Shown in pieces: positions 1-8,318 of a stretch of 64,000 nucleotides of DNA (position 1 is its first letter; each line of letters starts with the position of its first letter). Both the position numbers and the translations under genes were made by a program. Origin of the DNA: Geovibrio thiophilus (GTDB lineage: Bacteria; Chrysiogenota; Deferribacteres; Deferribacterales; Geovibrionaceae); contig NZ_CP035108.1 of NCBI RefSeq assembly GCF_004087915.1, positions 1,984,001-2,048,000 on the forward strand, written 5' to 3'. A model generated the notes under the pieces. It worked only from the letters and a program-made list of their open reading frames with translations. It had not been told where the DNA came from and did no database searches.

Positions 1-430
1 GCTTCATCAGCACATCCAGACATGAGGGCGAGTAAGCGGCGATAAGCGGGTGAATCTTGCCGAAAGCGTCCGGCACTGCGGCGTCATACCCTTCCAGCGC
101 ACTGAGAACAGCCTTCACAGCTCCTGCGGGAACAGCCGGAGCATCGGTGGAGATAACAAATACCGGAGAACGGAAATGGCGCAGCGCGGTGATTATACCC
201 GCCAGCGGGCACTGCTGCTCGTAGATGTCCTCCACATGCTCAACTGAACCGCTGAGAACATTCAGGTACTTTGTAACGTCCTTTGATATGACGGAAACAT
301 TGAACCCTTCACGGACAAACTTTTCGGATATATACTCAATAAGAGGTTTTCCGCGGAAAAGAGCCAGAGCCTTGTCGGAACCGAAGCGCCTGCTCTGCCC
401 GCCCGCAAGGAGAGCTACATTCAAAAGCAT
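1..430 (-). CDS. mobA: MobA-type molybdenum cofactor guanylyltransferase (3' end beyond window)
   Basis: Reading the minus strand from 430 gives about 143 codons that run off the left edge, so the C-terminus is missing. The N-terminus carries the nucleotidyltransferase signature LLAGGQSRRFGSDKAL (glycine-rich loop with a following Lys), and further on ISTDAPAVP, the usual acidic metal-binding position. In the family this cytoplasmic enzyme transfers GMP from GTP to molybdopterin to make (bis-)MGD, the cofactor needed by DMSO-reductase-family enzymes such as the one encoded at 8319-10634. An upstream in-frame ATG at 460 would add ten residues. I prefer 430 because family members begin just before the LAGG motif, although neither start has a strong ribosome binding site. 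It is divergent from the kinase gene at 501. Confidence 0.88.
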   Translation of the reverse strand, partial: MLLNVALLAGGQSRRFGSDKALALFRGKPLIEYISEKFVREGFNVSVISKDVTKYLNVLSGSVEHVEDIYEQQCPLAGIITALRHFRSPVFVISTDAPAVPAGAVKAVLSALEGYDAAVPDAFGKIHPLIAAYSPSCLDVLMK

Positions 431-500
431 CAAAAAGAGATAGCACTTCTCTTTAAACATGGCAACTGATATATTGAGCACACTAACAACAAGGTGATTA

Positions 501-1793
501 ATGGAACAGAACAAAAACGGATTCGCGGAAAAACTTAAGCTTGTGCTTATAGCGGTAATACTGCTCAACCTGATTCACGCTGTAATCCACATACAGTCCT
601 ATACCAGAAACATTGAGACTTATAAACACCATATAATCGACATGGGCATAAACTCCCTGAAATCGCTGGAAGGCGGCAGGCGGGCGTTCATGGGCTCCAG
701 ATTCGCAGGCACGGACAGGCTGAAACGCTTCGTGGAGGAACTGAGCAGACAGAACTCAGTCCTGAATATGGTAATCTTCGACGAAAACGGAAACATAGAG
801 GTAAATCCGTCACCGGAATACACACCGCCTTATATGGGCGAAATCAGCGGATATTCCATTGTCGAAGGCAGAGACACCATTACGATATACACATCGCTCA
901 AAACATTCAGCAGCCAGAATCATGAACATATGCAGAACCGCCCTCAGCAGGGACAGAGACTCATGCAGGAGCTGACCAACCCCGACAACTTTCAGGATAT
1001 AACAGTTGCACTAGTCATGGATTCCTCCGCAGTGGCTCTGGCAAAACGGCAGATGTACACAGGGCTGGCGCAGATAGGAATTATACTGGTTTTTCTCATT
1101 ATCGCCTATGTGCTTGTCATACGCTTCATAAAGCTGCATCTTATACAGATAGAACGCCTGAAAAAGGTTGAGCAGGAAGCTGAAATGGGTAAAATGTCCC
1201 ACATTCTCGCCCATGAGATAAGAAATCCGCTCAGCTCAATCTCCGGACTGATAAGCTTCGCCGCCAAAAAGGAGCAGAGCCCCGACATAAAAGATATTTT
1301 ATCCCACACCACGGACGAAATAAACAGGCTGAACACCATTGTGAACGACTTCCTCACCTTCGGCAAGGAGCTCAAGGCGGATATGCAGAATATCTCAGTC
1401 GGCGCTCTGGTGGACAAAACAGTGAACCTTCTCTCCGCAGATTTCAGAAGCAAATCAGTACGCCCCGTAATAGAAGGCGAGGACGCGCTGATAAAAGTTG
1501 ATGCAGACAAGATGCTTCAGGTGCTGTTCAATCTCCTCCTCAACGCATTGCAGGCATCGCCGGAGCACGGAACTGTGGAAATACGTTACAGCGAAAAAGG
1601 CATAAGCGTTAAAAACGATGTGGCAGGAGAAGCGCCTGAAAAAAGCAGACTGTTTGAGCCCTTCTACACCACAAAGGCAAAAGGTTCCGGTCTGGGGCTT
1701 GCCGTGGTGAAAAGAATCTGCGCTCTCCACGGCTTTCAGGCGGAAGTGACAAATACCAACCCCTTTATTATAGAATTAAAATTCGGCAGGTAA
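501..1793 (+). CDS. Membrane sensor histidine kinase, NtrB/ZraS-like
   Basis: The 430-residue protein has a transmembrane segment at about 12-31, an extracytoplasmic sensing region of about 150 residues, and a second transmembrane segment at about 188-210. A HisKA H-box follows, with the phospho-accepting His at about 238 (ILAHEIRNPLSS). Then come an N-box (NLLLNALQAS) and a G-box (KGSGLGLAVV) of the HATPase domain. No HAMP or PAS domain is obvious. The start has a good site (AAGGTG, then ATTA, then ATG). It lies 5 bases upstream of an NtrC-type response regulator, its probable phosphotransfer partner. The signal sensed cannot be told from sequence; the His-rich patch near residues 140-150 (QNHEHMQNR) could be a metal site, but that is speculation. 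Confidence 0.9.
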   Translation: MEQNKNGFAEKLKLVLIAVILLNLIHAVIHIQSYTRNIETYKHHIIDMGINSLKSLEGGRRAFMGSRFAGTDRLKRFVEELSRQNSVLNMVIFDENGNIEVNPSPEYTPPYMGEISGYSIVEGRDTITIYTSLKTFSSQNHEHMQNRPQQGQRLMQELTNPDNFQDITVALVMDSSAVALAKRQMYTGLAQIGIILVFLIIAYVLVIRFIKLHLIQIERLKKVEQEAEMGKMSHILAHEIRNPLSSISGLISFAAKKEQSPDIKDILSHTTDEINRLNTIVNDFLTFGKELKADMQNISVGALVDKTVNLLSADFRSKSVRPVIEGEDALIKVDADKMLQVLFNLLLNALQASPEHGTVEIRYSEKGISVKNDVAGEAPEKSRLFEPFYTTKAKGSGLGLAVVKRICALHGFQAEVTNTNPFIIELKFGR

Positions 1794-1798
1794 TTAAC

Positions 1799-3106
1799 AT
1801 GGCTGGCAGAATACTTATCGTTGATGATGAATCCAACCACAGACTGATGATGAAGCTCCACCTTGAGGACAGCGGATACAAAACGGAAGAGGCCTCAAAC
1901 GGTGCGGAAGCGCTTATTAAGCTTGATGATTTTGAGCCGGATGTAATCCTGCTTGACATGAAGATGGATATAATGGACGGATTGACCTTTCTTACCCACG
2001 TGAGCAGGCGGGGACTGGCTGTGCCTGTCATAGTGATAACGGCATTCTCAAGCGTTAAAACCGCTGTGGAAGCTATGAAGCTCGGCGCCGCTGATTATCT
2101 CACCAAGCCTGTGGACATTGAGCACATGCTTGAGACAGTGGCAAAAACACTGACTGAAAAAACTGTTATACCCCCGCTTGAATACGCCGAGGAATACGGC
2201 TTTGAGGGAGTTTACTCCGCCGACGGACTGGGAAAAATTATAGAACAGCTTAAGATGGTGGCTCCATTAAACGCCACTGTTCTGGTACTGGGCGAATCCG
2301 GCACGGGAAAAGAGCTTATAGCCCGTTCCATCCACACAAACTCACCCCGCAAAAACAAGCCCTTCATCGCCGTTAACTGCGCCGCCCTGAACGAAAACCT
2401 CATAGAAAGCGAGCTTTTCGGTCATATGAAAGGCTCCTTCACAGGGGCATCCTCCAATAAGGAGGGGCGCTTTGAGCTGGCGGACGGCGGAACAATATTT
2501 CTGGACGAAATAGGCGAGCTTCCCCCGCAGGTGCAGGCGAAGCTGCTTCGTGTTTTGCAGGACAGAACATTTGAAAGAGTGGGTGGAATCCGCACCGTCA
2601 CCACTGACGCACGCATTGTAGCCGCCACCAACAAAGACCTGAAAACACTTTCGGAAAAAGGCGAATTCAGGGAAGATCTGTATTTCAGACTGTCTGTTTT
2701 CCCTGTGAATCTGCCGCCTCTGCGGGAAAGAACACAGGAAATTGAGCCTCTGGTGAACTACTTCATATCAAAATACGCTCAGAGATTCGGCAAACTGATC
2801 AAAGGAGCGGAAAGGAATTATATTGATAAGCTGAAAAAATATTCTTTTCCCGGCAATATCAGAGAGCTTGAAAATATAGTCGAAAGAAGCGTGATTCTCT
2901 CAAAATCGGAAAGACTTACGCCTGACACACTGCCGCCGCTGGAGATAAAAAACGGCTGCGGCTCTCTGGATATGAGGGACAACGAAAAGGATCTGATAAT
3001 AAAGGCGCTGGAAAAAACAGGCGGAAACAAAACCAAGGCTGCGGAAGTTCTCGGAATCTCCCGCAGAACACTCCACAGCAAAATAAACGAATTCGGCATT
3101 AAATGA
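1799..3106 (+). CDS. NtrC-family sigma-54-dependent response regulator
   Basis: A complete three-domain regulator of 435 residues. The receiver domain (1-120) has the phospho-acceptor Asp at 53 and the KP motif at 103-104. The AAA+ domain has Walker A GESGTGKE at 165-172, and the sigma-54 contact loop reads GSFTGA at 212-217, a variant of the usual GAFTGA. The C-terminal Fis-type helix-turn-helix is at about 395-435 (NKTKAAEVLGISRRTLHSKI). It should activate sigma-54 promoters when phosphorylated by the kinase encoded directly upstream. The target genes are unknown. A hairpin follows the stop codon, so kinase and regulator probably form a two-gene operon. Confidence 0.93.
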   Translation: MAGRILIVDDESNHRLMMKLHLEDSGYKTEEASNGAEALIKLDDFEPDVILLDMKMDIMDGLTFLTHVSRRGLAVPVIVITAFSSVKTAVEAMKLGAADYLTKPVDIEHMLETVAKTLTEKTVIPPLEYAEEYGFEGVYSADGLGKIIEQLKMVAPLNATVLVLGESGTGKELIARSIHTNSPRKNKPFIAVNCAALNENLIESELFGHMKGSFTGASSNKEGRFELADGGTIFLDEIGELPPQVQAKLLRVLQDRTFERVGGIRTVTTDARIVAATNKDLKTLSEKGEFREDLYFRLSVFPVNLPPLRERTQEIEPLVNYFISKYAQRFGKLIKGAERNYIDKLKKYSFPGNIRELENIVERSVILSKSERLTPDTLPPLEIKNGCGSLDMRDNEKDLIIKALEKTGGNKTKAAEVLGISRRTLHSKINEFGIK

Positions 3107-3115
3107 TGCCTGTCT

Positions 3116-3142
3116 CTGTTACACCCCTTTCGGGTGTAACAG
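3116..3142 (+). terminator. Hairpin after the NtrC-type regulator gene
   Basis: A perfect 11-bp stem (CTGTTACACCC / GGGTGTAACAG) with a CTTTC loop starts 10 bases after the stop codon. A weak T-rich stretch follows. It probably ends the two-component operon. Confidence 0.65.
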
Positions 3143-3158
3143 TTACTTTAAGCTTATT

Positions 3159-3269
3159 TTACTGAAGTATGCCCATCAGGCAGAGTATTCCGAGCACTGC
3201 AAGGCTGAAAGCGAATATGCCGAGCCTGACTTCATTATGTTCGTTGCGCACTTTATAGTTTCCGTTCAT
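3159..3269 (-). CDS. 36-residue single-span membrane peptide
   Basis: A small ORF encoding 36 residues, beginning MNGNYKVRNEHNEVRLG and ending in a hydrophobic helix (IFAFSLAVLGILCLMGILQ). It is preceded by a strong ribosome binding site (GGAGGG, then ATTAT, then ATG). A polar, charged N-terminus and one membrane span suggest a small subunit or regulator of a membrane complex, but I do not recognise the family. It is convergent with the regulator gene at 1799-3106 and divergent from the MocR gene at 3380. A second tiny membrane peptide with an equally strong site is at 42814-42900. Confidence 0.6.
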   Translation of the reverse strand: MNGNYKVRNEHNEVRLGIFAFSLAVLGILCLMGILQ

Positions 3270-3379
3270 ATAATCCCTCCGGATAATCATTGACTCTTTA
3301 TGCTTATTATAATACTACTTTCTCAGAACAATAACAGATACAGTCAACAGAAATTCAGGGTATAACAGACAGGTGTTTT

Positions 3380-4810
3380 ATGACGGCTGACAGCGGAAAA
3401 TTCCTTTACGAAGAGATACAGGAACTGATCCTAGAAATGGTGAAAACAGGAAAACTGCAAGCGGGAGGAAAGATTCCTTCCCTGCGGGAGACTGCGCAGA
3501 AGCTGAAAACCAGCGTTACCACTGTTATGAAAGCTTATATGGAACTTGAGCGCAAGGGCTTCATAGAATCACGCCCGAAATCGGGCTATTTCCTTGTGAA
3601 TACACAGATGCGCAGGCTCCCCCAGCCTGAAGCGACAAGCCCCTCACCTATCCCGAATCCCGTAAGCAAGTTTGATCTTGTGATGCAGCTTTACTATACA
3701 ATGGGCAAAACCAGCAAAATATCCTTCGCCGTGGCGGAACCGTCCTCAAAGCTTCTGCCTACCGATGAGCTTGCGAAGATGATGAAAAAGGCTATGGCGC
3801 AGACACCGAACCATTCGTCATACGAGACAATCGGCGGTCTGCCGGAACTAAAAAACCAGATAGCCTATCACATGCTCTCAAACGGAATAACAATGCCCAC
3901 AGATAAGATGATCATCACATCCGGCGGTTCGGAGGCGATTTACCTTGCCCTCAAAATACTCACCAAACCCGGGGACAGCGTAATTGTCGAGTCACCCTGC
4001 TATTTCGGCTATACAAACATTCTCCACGCGTTGGGCATCTATGCCCTTGAGCTTCCCACACACCCCGTGACAGGGATAGACAAGGAGGCTCTCCGCCGTG
4101 CCCTGATGAGGGATGACGTGAAAGCGGCAATCATCCAGCCCAACTACAACAACCCTCTCGGCTGCCTGATCCCCGAAAGAGACAGGCAGGAGATTACAGA
4201 GATGTTCCGCAGCAGCGGAGCGGTGATAATTGAGGATGACATATACGGCGACCTGCCCCATGAGGGGGAGCGCCCCTCCACGCTGTACCAGTATGACAGG
4301 GAATCTGTTATATACGTGTCCTCCTTCTCCAAAACAATCGCCCCCGGATACAGAGTTGCGTGGATGTGCTCGGAAAAATATCTCACACCCATGTTCAAAT
4401 ACAAGGCGTCCACCACGGTAGACACCGTACGCCCCACTCAGCTTGCACTGGCGGAGTATCTTGCATCCGGAAAATACACCCGCCACCTCAAGAAATTCAG
4501 AGGCACATGCGCCTCCTTAGTCGCCTCCTTCACCAACGCAATATCTAAATATTTTCCCGAAGGGACAAGAATCACCCGCCCCAAAGGGGGATTCATTCTC
4601 TGGCTGGAGCTGCCGGAAACGGCGGACACTCTTGCTATTTATCAGCGTGCCTCCCACGAGGGGATAGGCTTCGCCCCGGGAACGGTGTTCTCATCGCAGG
4701 ACAAATACAATAACTGCATGCGCATAAACTGCGCCGTGGTATGGAATGACGAAACTGAAATGTATCTGAAGCGTCTGGGCGAACTCTGCCACAAGGCGCT
4801 CAAGGAATAA
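3380..4810 (+). CDS. MocR-type transcriptional regulator (GntR HTH fused to aminotransferase fold)
   Basis: A 476-residue fusion. The N-terminal winged helix of the GntR family covers about 1-75 (KIPSLRETAQKLKTSVTTV, then KGFIESRPKSGYFL). A class I aminotransferase-like domain follows, with the PLP Schiff-base Lys at about 318 (SSFSKTIAPGYRVAW) and the phosphate-binding SGGSEAIYLA. MocR regulators bind PLP or amino-compound effectors and usually control a neighbouring metabolic gene. No obvious target sits beside it, since the downstream gene is convergent. A class I aminotransferase with an accessory domain is the alternative, but the intact HTH favours a regulator. Confidence 0.9.
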   Translation: MTADSGKFLYEEIQELILEMVKTGKLQAGGKIPSLRETAQKLKTSVTTVMKAYMELERKGFIESRPKSGYFLVNTQMRRLPQPEATSPSPIPNPVSKFDLVMQLYYTMGKTSKISFAVAEPSSKLLPTDELAKMMKKAMAQTPNHSSYETIGGLPELKNQIAYHMLSNGITMPTDKMIITSGGSEAIYLALKILTKPGDSVIVESPCYFGYTNILHALGIYALELPTHPVTGIDKEALRRALMRDDVKAAIIQPNYNNPLGCLIPERDRQEITEMFRSSGAVIIEDDIYGDLPHEGERPSTLYQYDRESVIYVSSFSKTIAPGYRVAWMCSEKYLTPMFKYKASTTVDTVRPTQLALAEYLASGKYTRHLKKFRGTCASLVASFTNAISKYFPEGTRITRPKGGFILWLELPETADTLAIYQRASHEGIGFAPGTVFSSQDKYNNCMRINCAVVWNDETEMYLKRLGELCHKALKE

Positions 4811-4814
4811 AAAA

Positions 4815-4846
4815 CAGCCCGGAGAAAACTCCGGGCTGCCTTTTTT
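4815..4846. terminator. Bidirectional intrinsic terminator
   Basis: A 10-bp perfect stem (CAGCCCGGAG / CTCCGGGCTG) with an AAAA loop. T-runs lie at the right on the plus strand and, through the A-run at 4809-4814, at the left on the minus strand. It sits between the convergent MocR and rhodanese genes and can serve both. Confidence 0.9.
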
Positions 4847-4880
4847 GAAGAAAGTTTATGAAAAAGTGTAATTGCTTCGG

Positions 4881-6071
4881 TTATTCAACTATGCACTGAG
4901 CGTTGCTGAATTTTACGTGAGCGTCAAGGAAGTGGAGTCTTTCCTTCTGAGCGAAGTTGCAGTCCTCTACAAGACCGAAATACATTTCGCCCGCTCTGCC
5001 GCCTGAGGCGCAGTGGAAAATGACGTCTCCTTCTTTAGGAAGAAGAGCAGTCACAGCCTCGCAGCCTTCTTTATATATTTTGTTCACGTCTATGTTTATT
5101 GCGCCTTCAATGTGACCGTTCTGGAATTCAGCGGGAGTCCTTACATCAACAATAATGATATTCGCGGGTCTGGAAGGAACAAGAGTCTTAAAGTAGTCCT
5201 TGTCAACGGAGCCGGGTTCGGCACCCTGTTTGATTGCGCCTGCGGGTGCGGCGGCAGCGGCAGCCTTAGGAGCGGCAGCAGACATTGTTCCGCCCATTTT
5301 TTCCCACTCGGGAAGACCGCCGGCGTAGATGAGGGGTTTCTTGTAGCCGAGTTTCATGGCTTCTTCGGCCACGATGTGTGATTTCACACATTCATAGCCG
5401 CCGCAGTAAACAACGAAAGTTTCGCTTTTTTCAGCGGGAAGAAGGTTTTTGAACTCTTCAAATTTGTTATCAGGAACATTGACAGAACCGGGGATTGTGC
5501 TTTTGGCGAAAACTCTTTCGGGACGTGCGTCAACGAAAAGAGTTTTGCCGTCTGCCTGAAGCTTTTTCGCTGTTTCAAAGCCTATTTCGATCGCCTGCCC
5601 CTGTTTTGTCCAGTCGGGCATACCGTCAAGGTAGATTTTTATGTTTGTATAACCTTTGTCTTTGAGCATTTTAGCGTCATAAAGGCTTTTTATGCAGTCA
5701 ACACCGCCGCAGTAAGTGATTATGTAAGTGTCTTTAGTCACTTTCTTTTCAGCGAGAACAGGGAAGAACTGCTCAAACTTGTTGTCCGGAACATTCACTG
5801 AACCGGGGATGTGTCCCTGATCGAATGTGCGTTCGGGGCGCGCGTCAACAAGAACACCTCTTGAAGCGTTGAACATGCCGTCACCGACAACCTTTTTAAC
5901 TTCATCGAATTTGACCATTTCAAAACCGGCTTCAATAATCTGTTCCGCAACAGATTTAGCTTTTGCAGCCTCGGCGGGGGCGGCAACCTCCTTCTTCGCC
6001 GTTCCGCAGCCTGCGGCAAAAAGAGCCATGCTGAACACGGCAGCCATAAGAATTCTGCTTACCATACGCAT
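4881..6071 (-). CDS. Lipoprotein with three rhodanese domains
   Basis: A 396-residue exported sulfurtransferase candidate. The signal peptide ends in a lipobox (ALFAAGC) with acylated Cys at 22. Three rhodanese modules follow at about 45-160, 165-262 and 288-390. Each has an active-site Cys candidate: Cys121 (TYCGGVDC), Cys223 (VYCGGYEC) and Cys354 (FHCASGGRAG). The first two loops are alike and probably arose by internal duplication, while the third is a distinct single-domain type. An Ala/Pro linker separates modules 2 and 3. It has a good ribosome binding site (GGAGGT). Placement downstream of a PsrA/PhsA-type operon suggests that it carries or transfers sulfane sulfur (polysulfide, thiosulfate) at the membrane surface. 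Substrate specificity is inferred. Confidence 0.9.
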   Translation of the reverse strand: MRMVSRILMAAVFSMALFAAGCGTAKKEVAAPAEAAKAKSVAEQIIEAGFEMVKFDEVKKVVGDGMFNASRGVLVDARPERTFDQGHIPGSVNVPDNKFEQFFPVLAEKKVTKDTYIITYCGGVDCIKSLYDAKMLKDKGYTNIKIYLDGMPDWTKQGQAIEIGFETAKKLQADGKTLFVDARPERVFAKSTIPGSVNVPDNKFEEFKNLLPAEKSETFVVYCGGYECVKSHIVAEEAMKLGYKKPLIYAGGLPEWEKMGGTMSAAAPKAAAAAAPAGAIKQGAEPGSVDKDYFKTLVPSRPANIIIVDVRTPAEFQNGHIEGAINIDVNKIYKEGCEAVTALLPKEGDVIFHCASGGRAGEMYFGLVEDCNFAQKERLHFLDAHVKFSNAQCIVE

Positions 6072-6491
6072 TAAAATACCTCCATCGGGGTTAATTAAAA
6101 TTTATAACTCAGCCTGCCGCTTCATCCGTACCGCTCAAGTCGGCACACACATGAGGAACAGGCATCTGCTATCATTGGCTGAGGCGCACTATTTTCGTAA
6201 AAATTAAACAAATAAATTATCAACAAAAAACTATTCCAGTATACATTTTTTTACGAAACTTACAATTTAAAAATTCAATAGTAAAAACAATTATTCTATA
6301 AGTATTCTAACTATTCAATATTAAAAAACTAAATTACCAAGTAATTATCTATGAATAATATCATAGATTAAATCTATAATATTAGCAAGTATTTATCACT
6401 GAACTAATATATAGAGATAAACAAATATCAGTTCCTTTATTCTGCCCGGGCGGCAGCCCCGCGAACAGGACTGCCGTCTGGGAGTATCCGT
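6072..6491. promoter_or_regulatory. AT-rich control region of the rhodanese gene
   Basis: There is no gene in these 420 bases. The stretch is very AT-rich between 6200 and 6430. It contains a perfect palindrome (ATAGATT A AATCTAT, 6363-6377), a GTATAC hexamer (6239-6244) and heptamers of the form TATTCNA at 6232, 6292, 6303 and 6312. The last three are spaced 11 and 9 bases, close to one helical turn. Such direct repeats are typical of response-regulator sites. I could not settle on a single promoter. Confidence 0.4.
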
Positions 6492-6517
6492 AAAATCCGC
6501 CGGAATGCGCGGATTTT
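6492..6517 (-). terminator. Hairpin after the NrfD-subunit gene
   Basis: A 9-bp perfect stem (AAAATCCGC / GCGGATTTT) with an 8-base loop lies 7 bases past the stop of the NrfD gene. On the minus strand the stem ends in TTTT. It probably ends the three-gene oxidoreductase operon. Confidence 0.6.
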
Positions 6518-6523
6518 CACTGT

Positions 6524-7735
6524 TTAATGATGCGCTTCTGTCTCAAGGTTAAGGAACTTCTCCGCTGAGAAATACAGCAGAAAGAAGACGCCGAAACCGA
6601 AGAGATAAATAAGCCACTCAAGAGCGGAAGGACTGTACATGGCAAGCCCTGCGGCATTCGTGACCACACCAGAACCCGCGAACCCTTCCCTCATAGGAGG
6701 AAGCTGACCCGCCACCACAAAGTCATACCTTGTGAAAAACAGACCGATAAGGAAAAGGAAACCCGCAAGGCTCAGCTTTTTGATGCTTCCCTTAGCGGTA
6801 ACTATAAGCGCAAGGGGCAGAACAACCGCGAGAAGCATTTCACCGAACCAGAAGTTGAAGCTCAGGGGACCGCTGACAAGCGCCATAACGGACATATAAG
6901 CATCGCCCGGTTCAGTGAATATTGATGAAAGCATCTTCCAAAGGTAAAGAAATATCATCACCCCTATTCCGCCGCCCATCAGCTTGCCGAGGGAGACCAT
7001 AGAGGGCTTGAGCTCTTGGGGAAGAGAGCCTTTGTAAACTATTGTGTGAACCAGTATGAGCAGCGCCGCTCCGGCTGTTACACCCGAAACCACAAGGAAT
7101 GTGGAAAAGTATATTCCGTGATACCAGTCTCTTGCGTTGAGTGAGCCGAAAACATAGCCGAGGTTGCTTGTGGCGAGTACACCCACAAGGAGGGCGAGAA
7201 AGCCCGCAACTGCGGCGAGTTTATGGTCGCTTTCAGTCTGGTTCGGCTTGAAGATCAGGTAAAGCTCAAAGGCGAGGATAACAAGCTCTATGCCGTAGAA
7301 CATACCCATCCAGAAAATAGGCGCCTTGAAGTTCGGGCTTATCATCATATAAACCATTCTCAGCGGGTTGCCTATCTCCATAAGGATTTGCGTGAATCCG
7401 GCAAGGAGAACTATAGTCGCCAGAACGACAATCCTCTTGCTGATCTTCGCGTATTTTTCATACCCGAAGGCATGCCCGAGACCGCCTATGAACGCTATAC
7501 CCGTGGAGATAATCACGAAATAGGCGTATGAGGAGATCAGAAGTCCCCAAGGAACCTGTCTGGTTACTCCGTATGATTCGTGGTGTCCTTTTACGAACAC
7601 AGTGATAACCGCGAATGCACCCACGGCGCAGAGAACAAGCCCTAGGATTATAAAAGGCATTGCGGGAATGTCCTTATTATTAACTATAAGGGACTTCAAA
7701 AAGGATTTTCCGTGGTTTTCTGTATGTGCTGCCAT
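6524..7735 (-). CDS. NrfD/PsrC-family quinol-interacting membrane subunit
   Basis: A 403-residue, strongly hydrophobic protein with eight or more transmembrane helices starting at about residue 25 (FIILGLVLCAVGAFAVITVF). It fits the NrfD/PsrC family, which takes electrons from menaquinol, or returns them, and passes them to a periplasmic FeS subunit. It is the last gene of an A-B-C operon with the catalytic subunit (8319-10634) and the FeS subunit (7749-8303), 13 bases downstream of the latter. The length and the A-B-C order match polysulfide/thiosulfate reductase-type complexes. Confidence 0.9.
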   Translation of the reverse strand: MAAHTENHGKSFLKSLIVNNKDIPAMPFIILGLVLCAVGAFAVITVFVKGHHESYGVTRQVPWGLLISSYAYFVIISTGIAFIGGLGHAFGYEKYAKISKRIVVLATIVLLAGFTQILMEIGNPLRMVYMMISPNFKAPIFWMGMFYGIELVILAFELYLIFKPNQTESDHKLAAVAGFLALLVGVLATSNLGYVFGSLNARDWYHGIYFSTFLVVSGVTAGAALLILVHTIVYKGSLPQELKPSMVSLGKLMGGGIGVMIFLYLWKMLSSIFTEPGDAYMSVMALVSGPLSFNFWFGEMLLAVVLPLALIVTAKGSIKKLSLAGFLFLIGLFFTRYDFVVAGQLPPMREGFAGSGVVTNAAGLAMYSPSALEWLIYLFGFGVFFLLYFSAEKFLNLETEAHH

Positions 7736-7748
7736 CAGAACATCCCCC

Positions 7749-8303
7749 TTATTTTATGTAGTGAAGCCGGGGTTTGGTATTTTTCTCCGGCTTAAGCTGA
7801 TATGAGTGATTACGGGCAAGCACTTTGCTTGCTTCACTTTCGGGATCGTTAAGATCGCCGAAAACCCTGACTCTGGTGGGGCATGTCTCAACACATGCCG
7901 GTTCTCTGCCCTCAGGCTGGCGCTGATAGCAGAAGGTGCATTTGTCTATGGCGTGAAGGTGAACGTTTTCATATCTCGCGTCATAGGGGCATGCTGTCAT
8001 ACATGCTTTACAGAGAATGCACTTGTCATAGTCGATGAGCACCACACCCTCGGCGGATTTGTAGGTCGCCTTCGTGGGGCAGACGCTGGCGCAGGGGGTG
8101 TTCTCGCAGTGCTGGCACTGAGAGGGCTGATATTCCTGCGAAATATTAGGATAAACCCCTTTCAGCTCAAGCTCGGTAACCCATATCCTGTATTCGTTTT
8201 CGCCCGGGTGGATCATATTCTCAAACTTGCAGGCAACGGTACATGCCTTGCAGTTGAGGCATTTTTTGGCATCAAGAACTATGCCGAATTTTTTAGTAGC
8301 CAT
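7749..8303 (-). CDS. Four-cluster ferredoxin-like electron transfer subunit (PsrB/PhsB type)
   Basis: A 184-residue protein with sixteen cysteines in four ferredoxin motifs: Cys15/18/21/25, Cys63/66/71/75, Cys95/98/101/105 and Cys122/125/137/141. This is the layout of the DmsB/PsrB/NrfC subunits that wire the molybdenum subunit to the membrane subunit. It lacks a signal peptide, as expected for a subunit exported by hitch-hiking on the Tat-signal-bearing catalytic partner. The start is preceded by GGAGGT. It lies between the catalytic and NrfD genes with short gaps. Confidence 0.93.
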   Translation of the reverse strand: MATKKFGIVLDAKKCLNCKACTVACKFENMIHPGENEYRIWVTELELKGVYPNISQEYQPSQCQHCENTPCASVCPTKATYKSAEGVVLIDYDKCILCKACMTACPYDARYENVHLHAIDKCTFCYQRQPEGREPACVETCPTRVRVFGDLNDPESEASKVLARNHSYQLKPEKNTKPRLHYIK

Positions 8304-8318
8304 TATACCATTACCTCC

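Noticed and set aside
5013-5381. 122-codon plus-strand ORF within the rhodanese gene
   Set aside because: It is antisense to the third rhodanese domain, with no family likeness or ribosome binding site.
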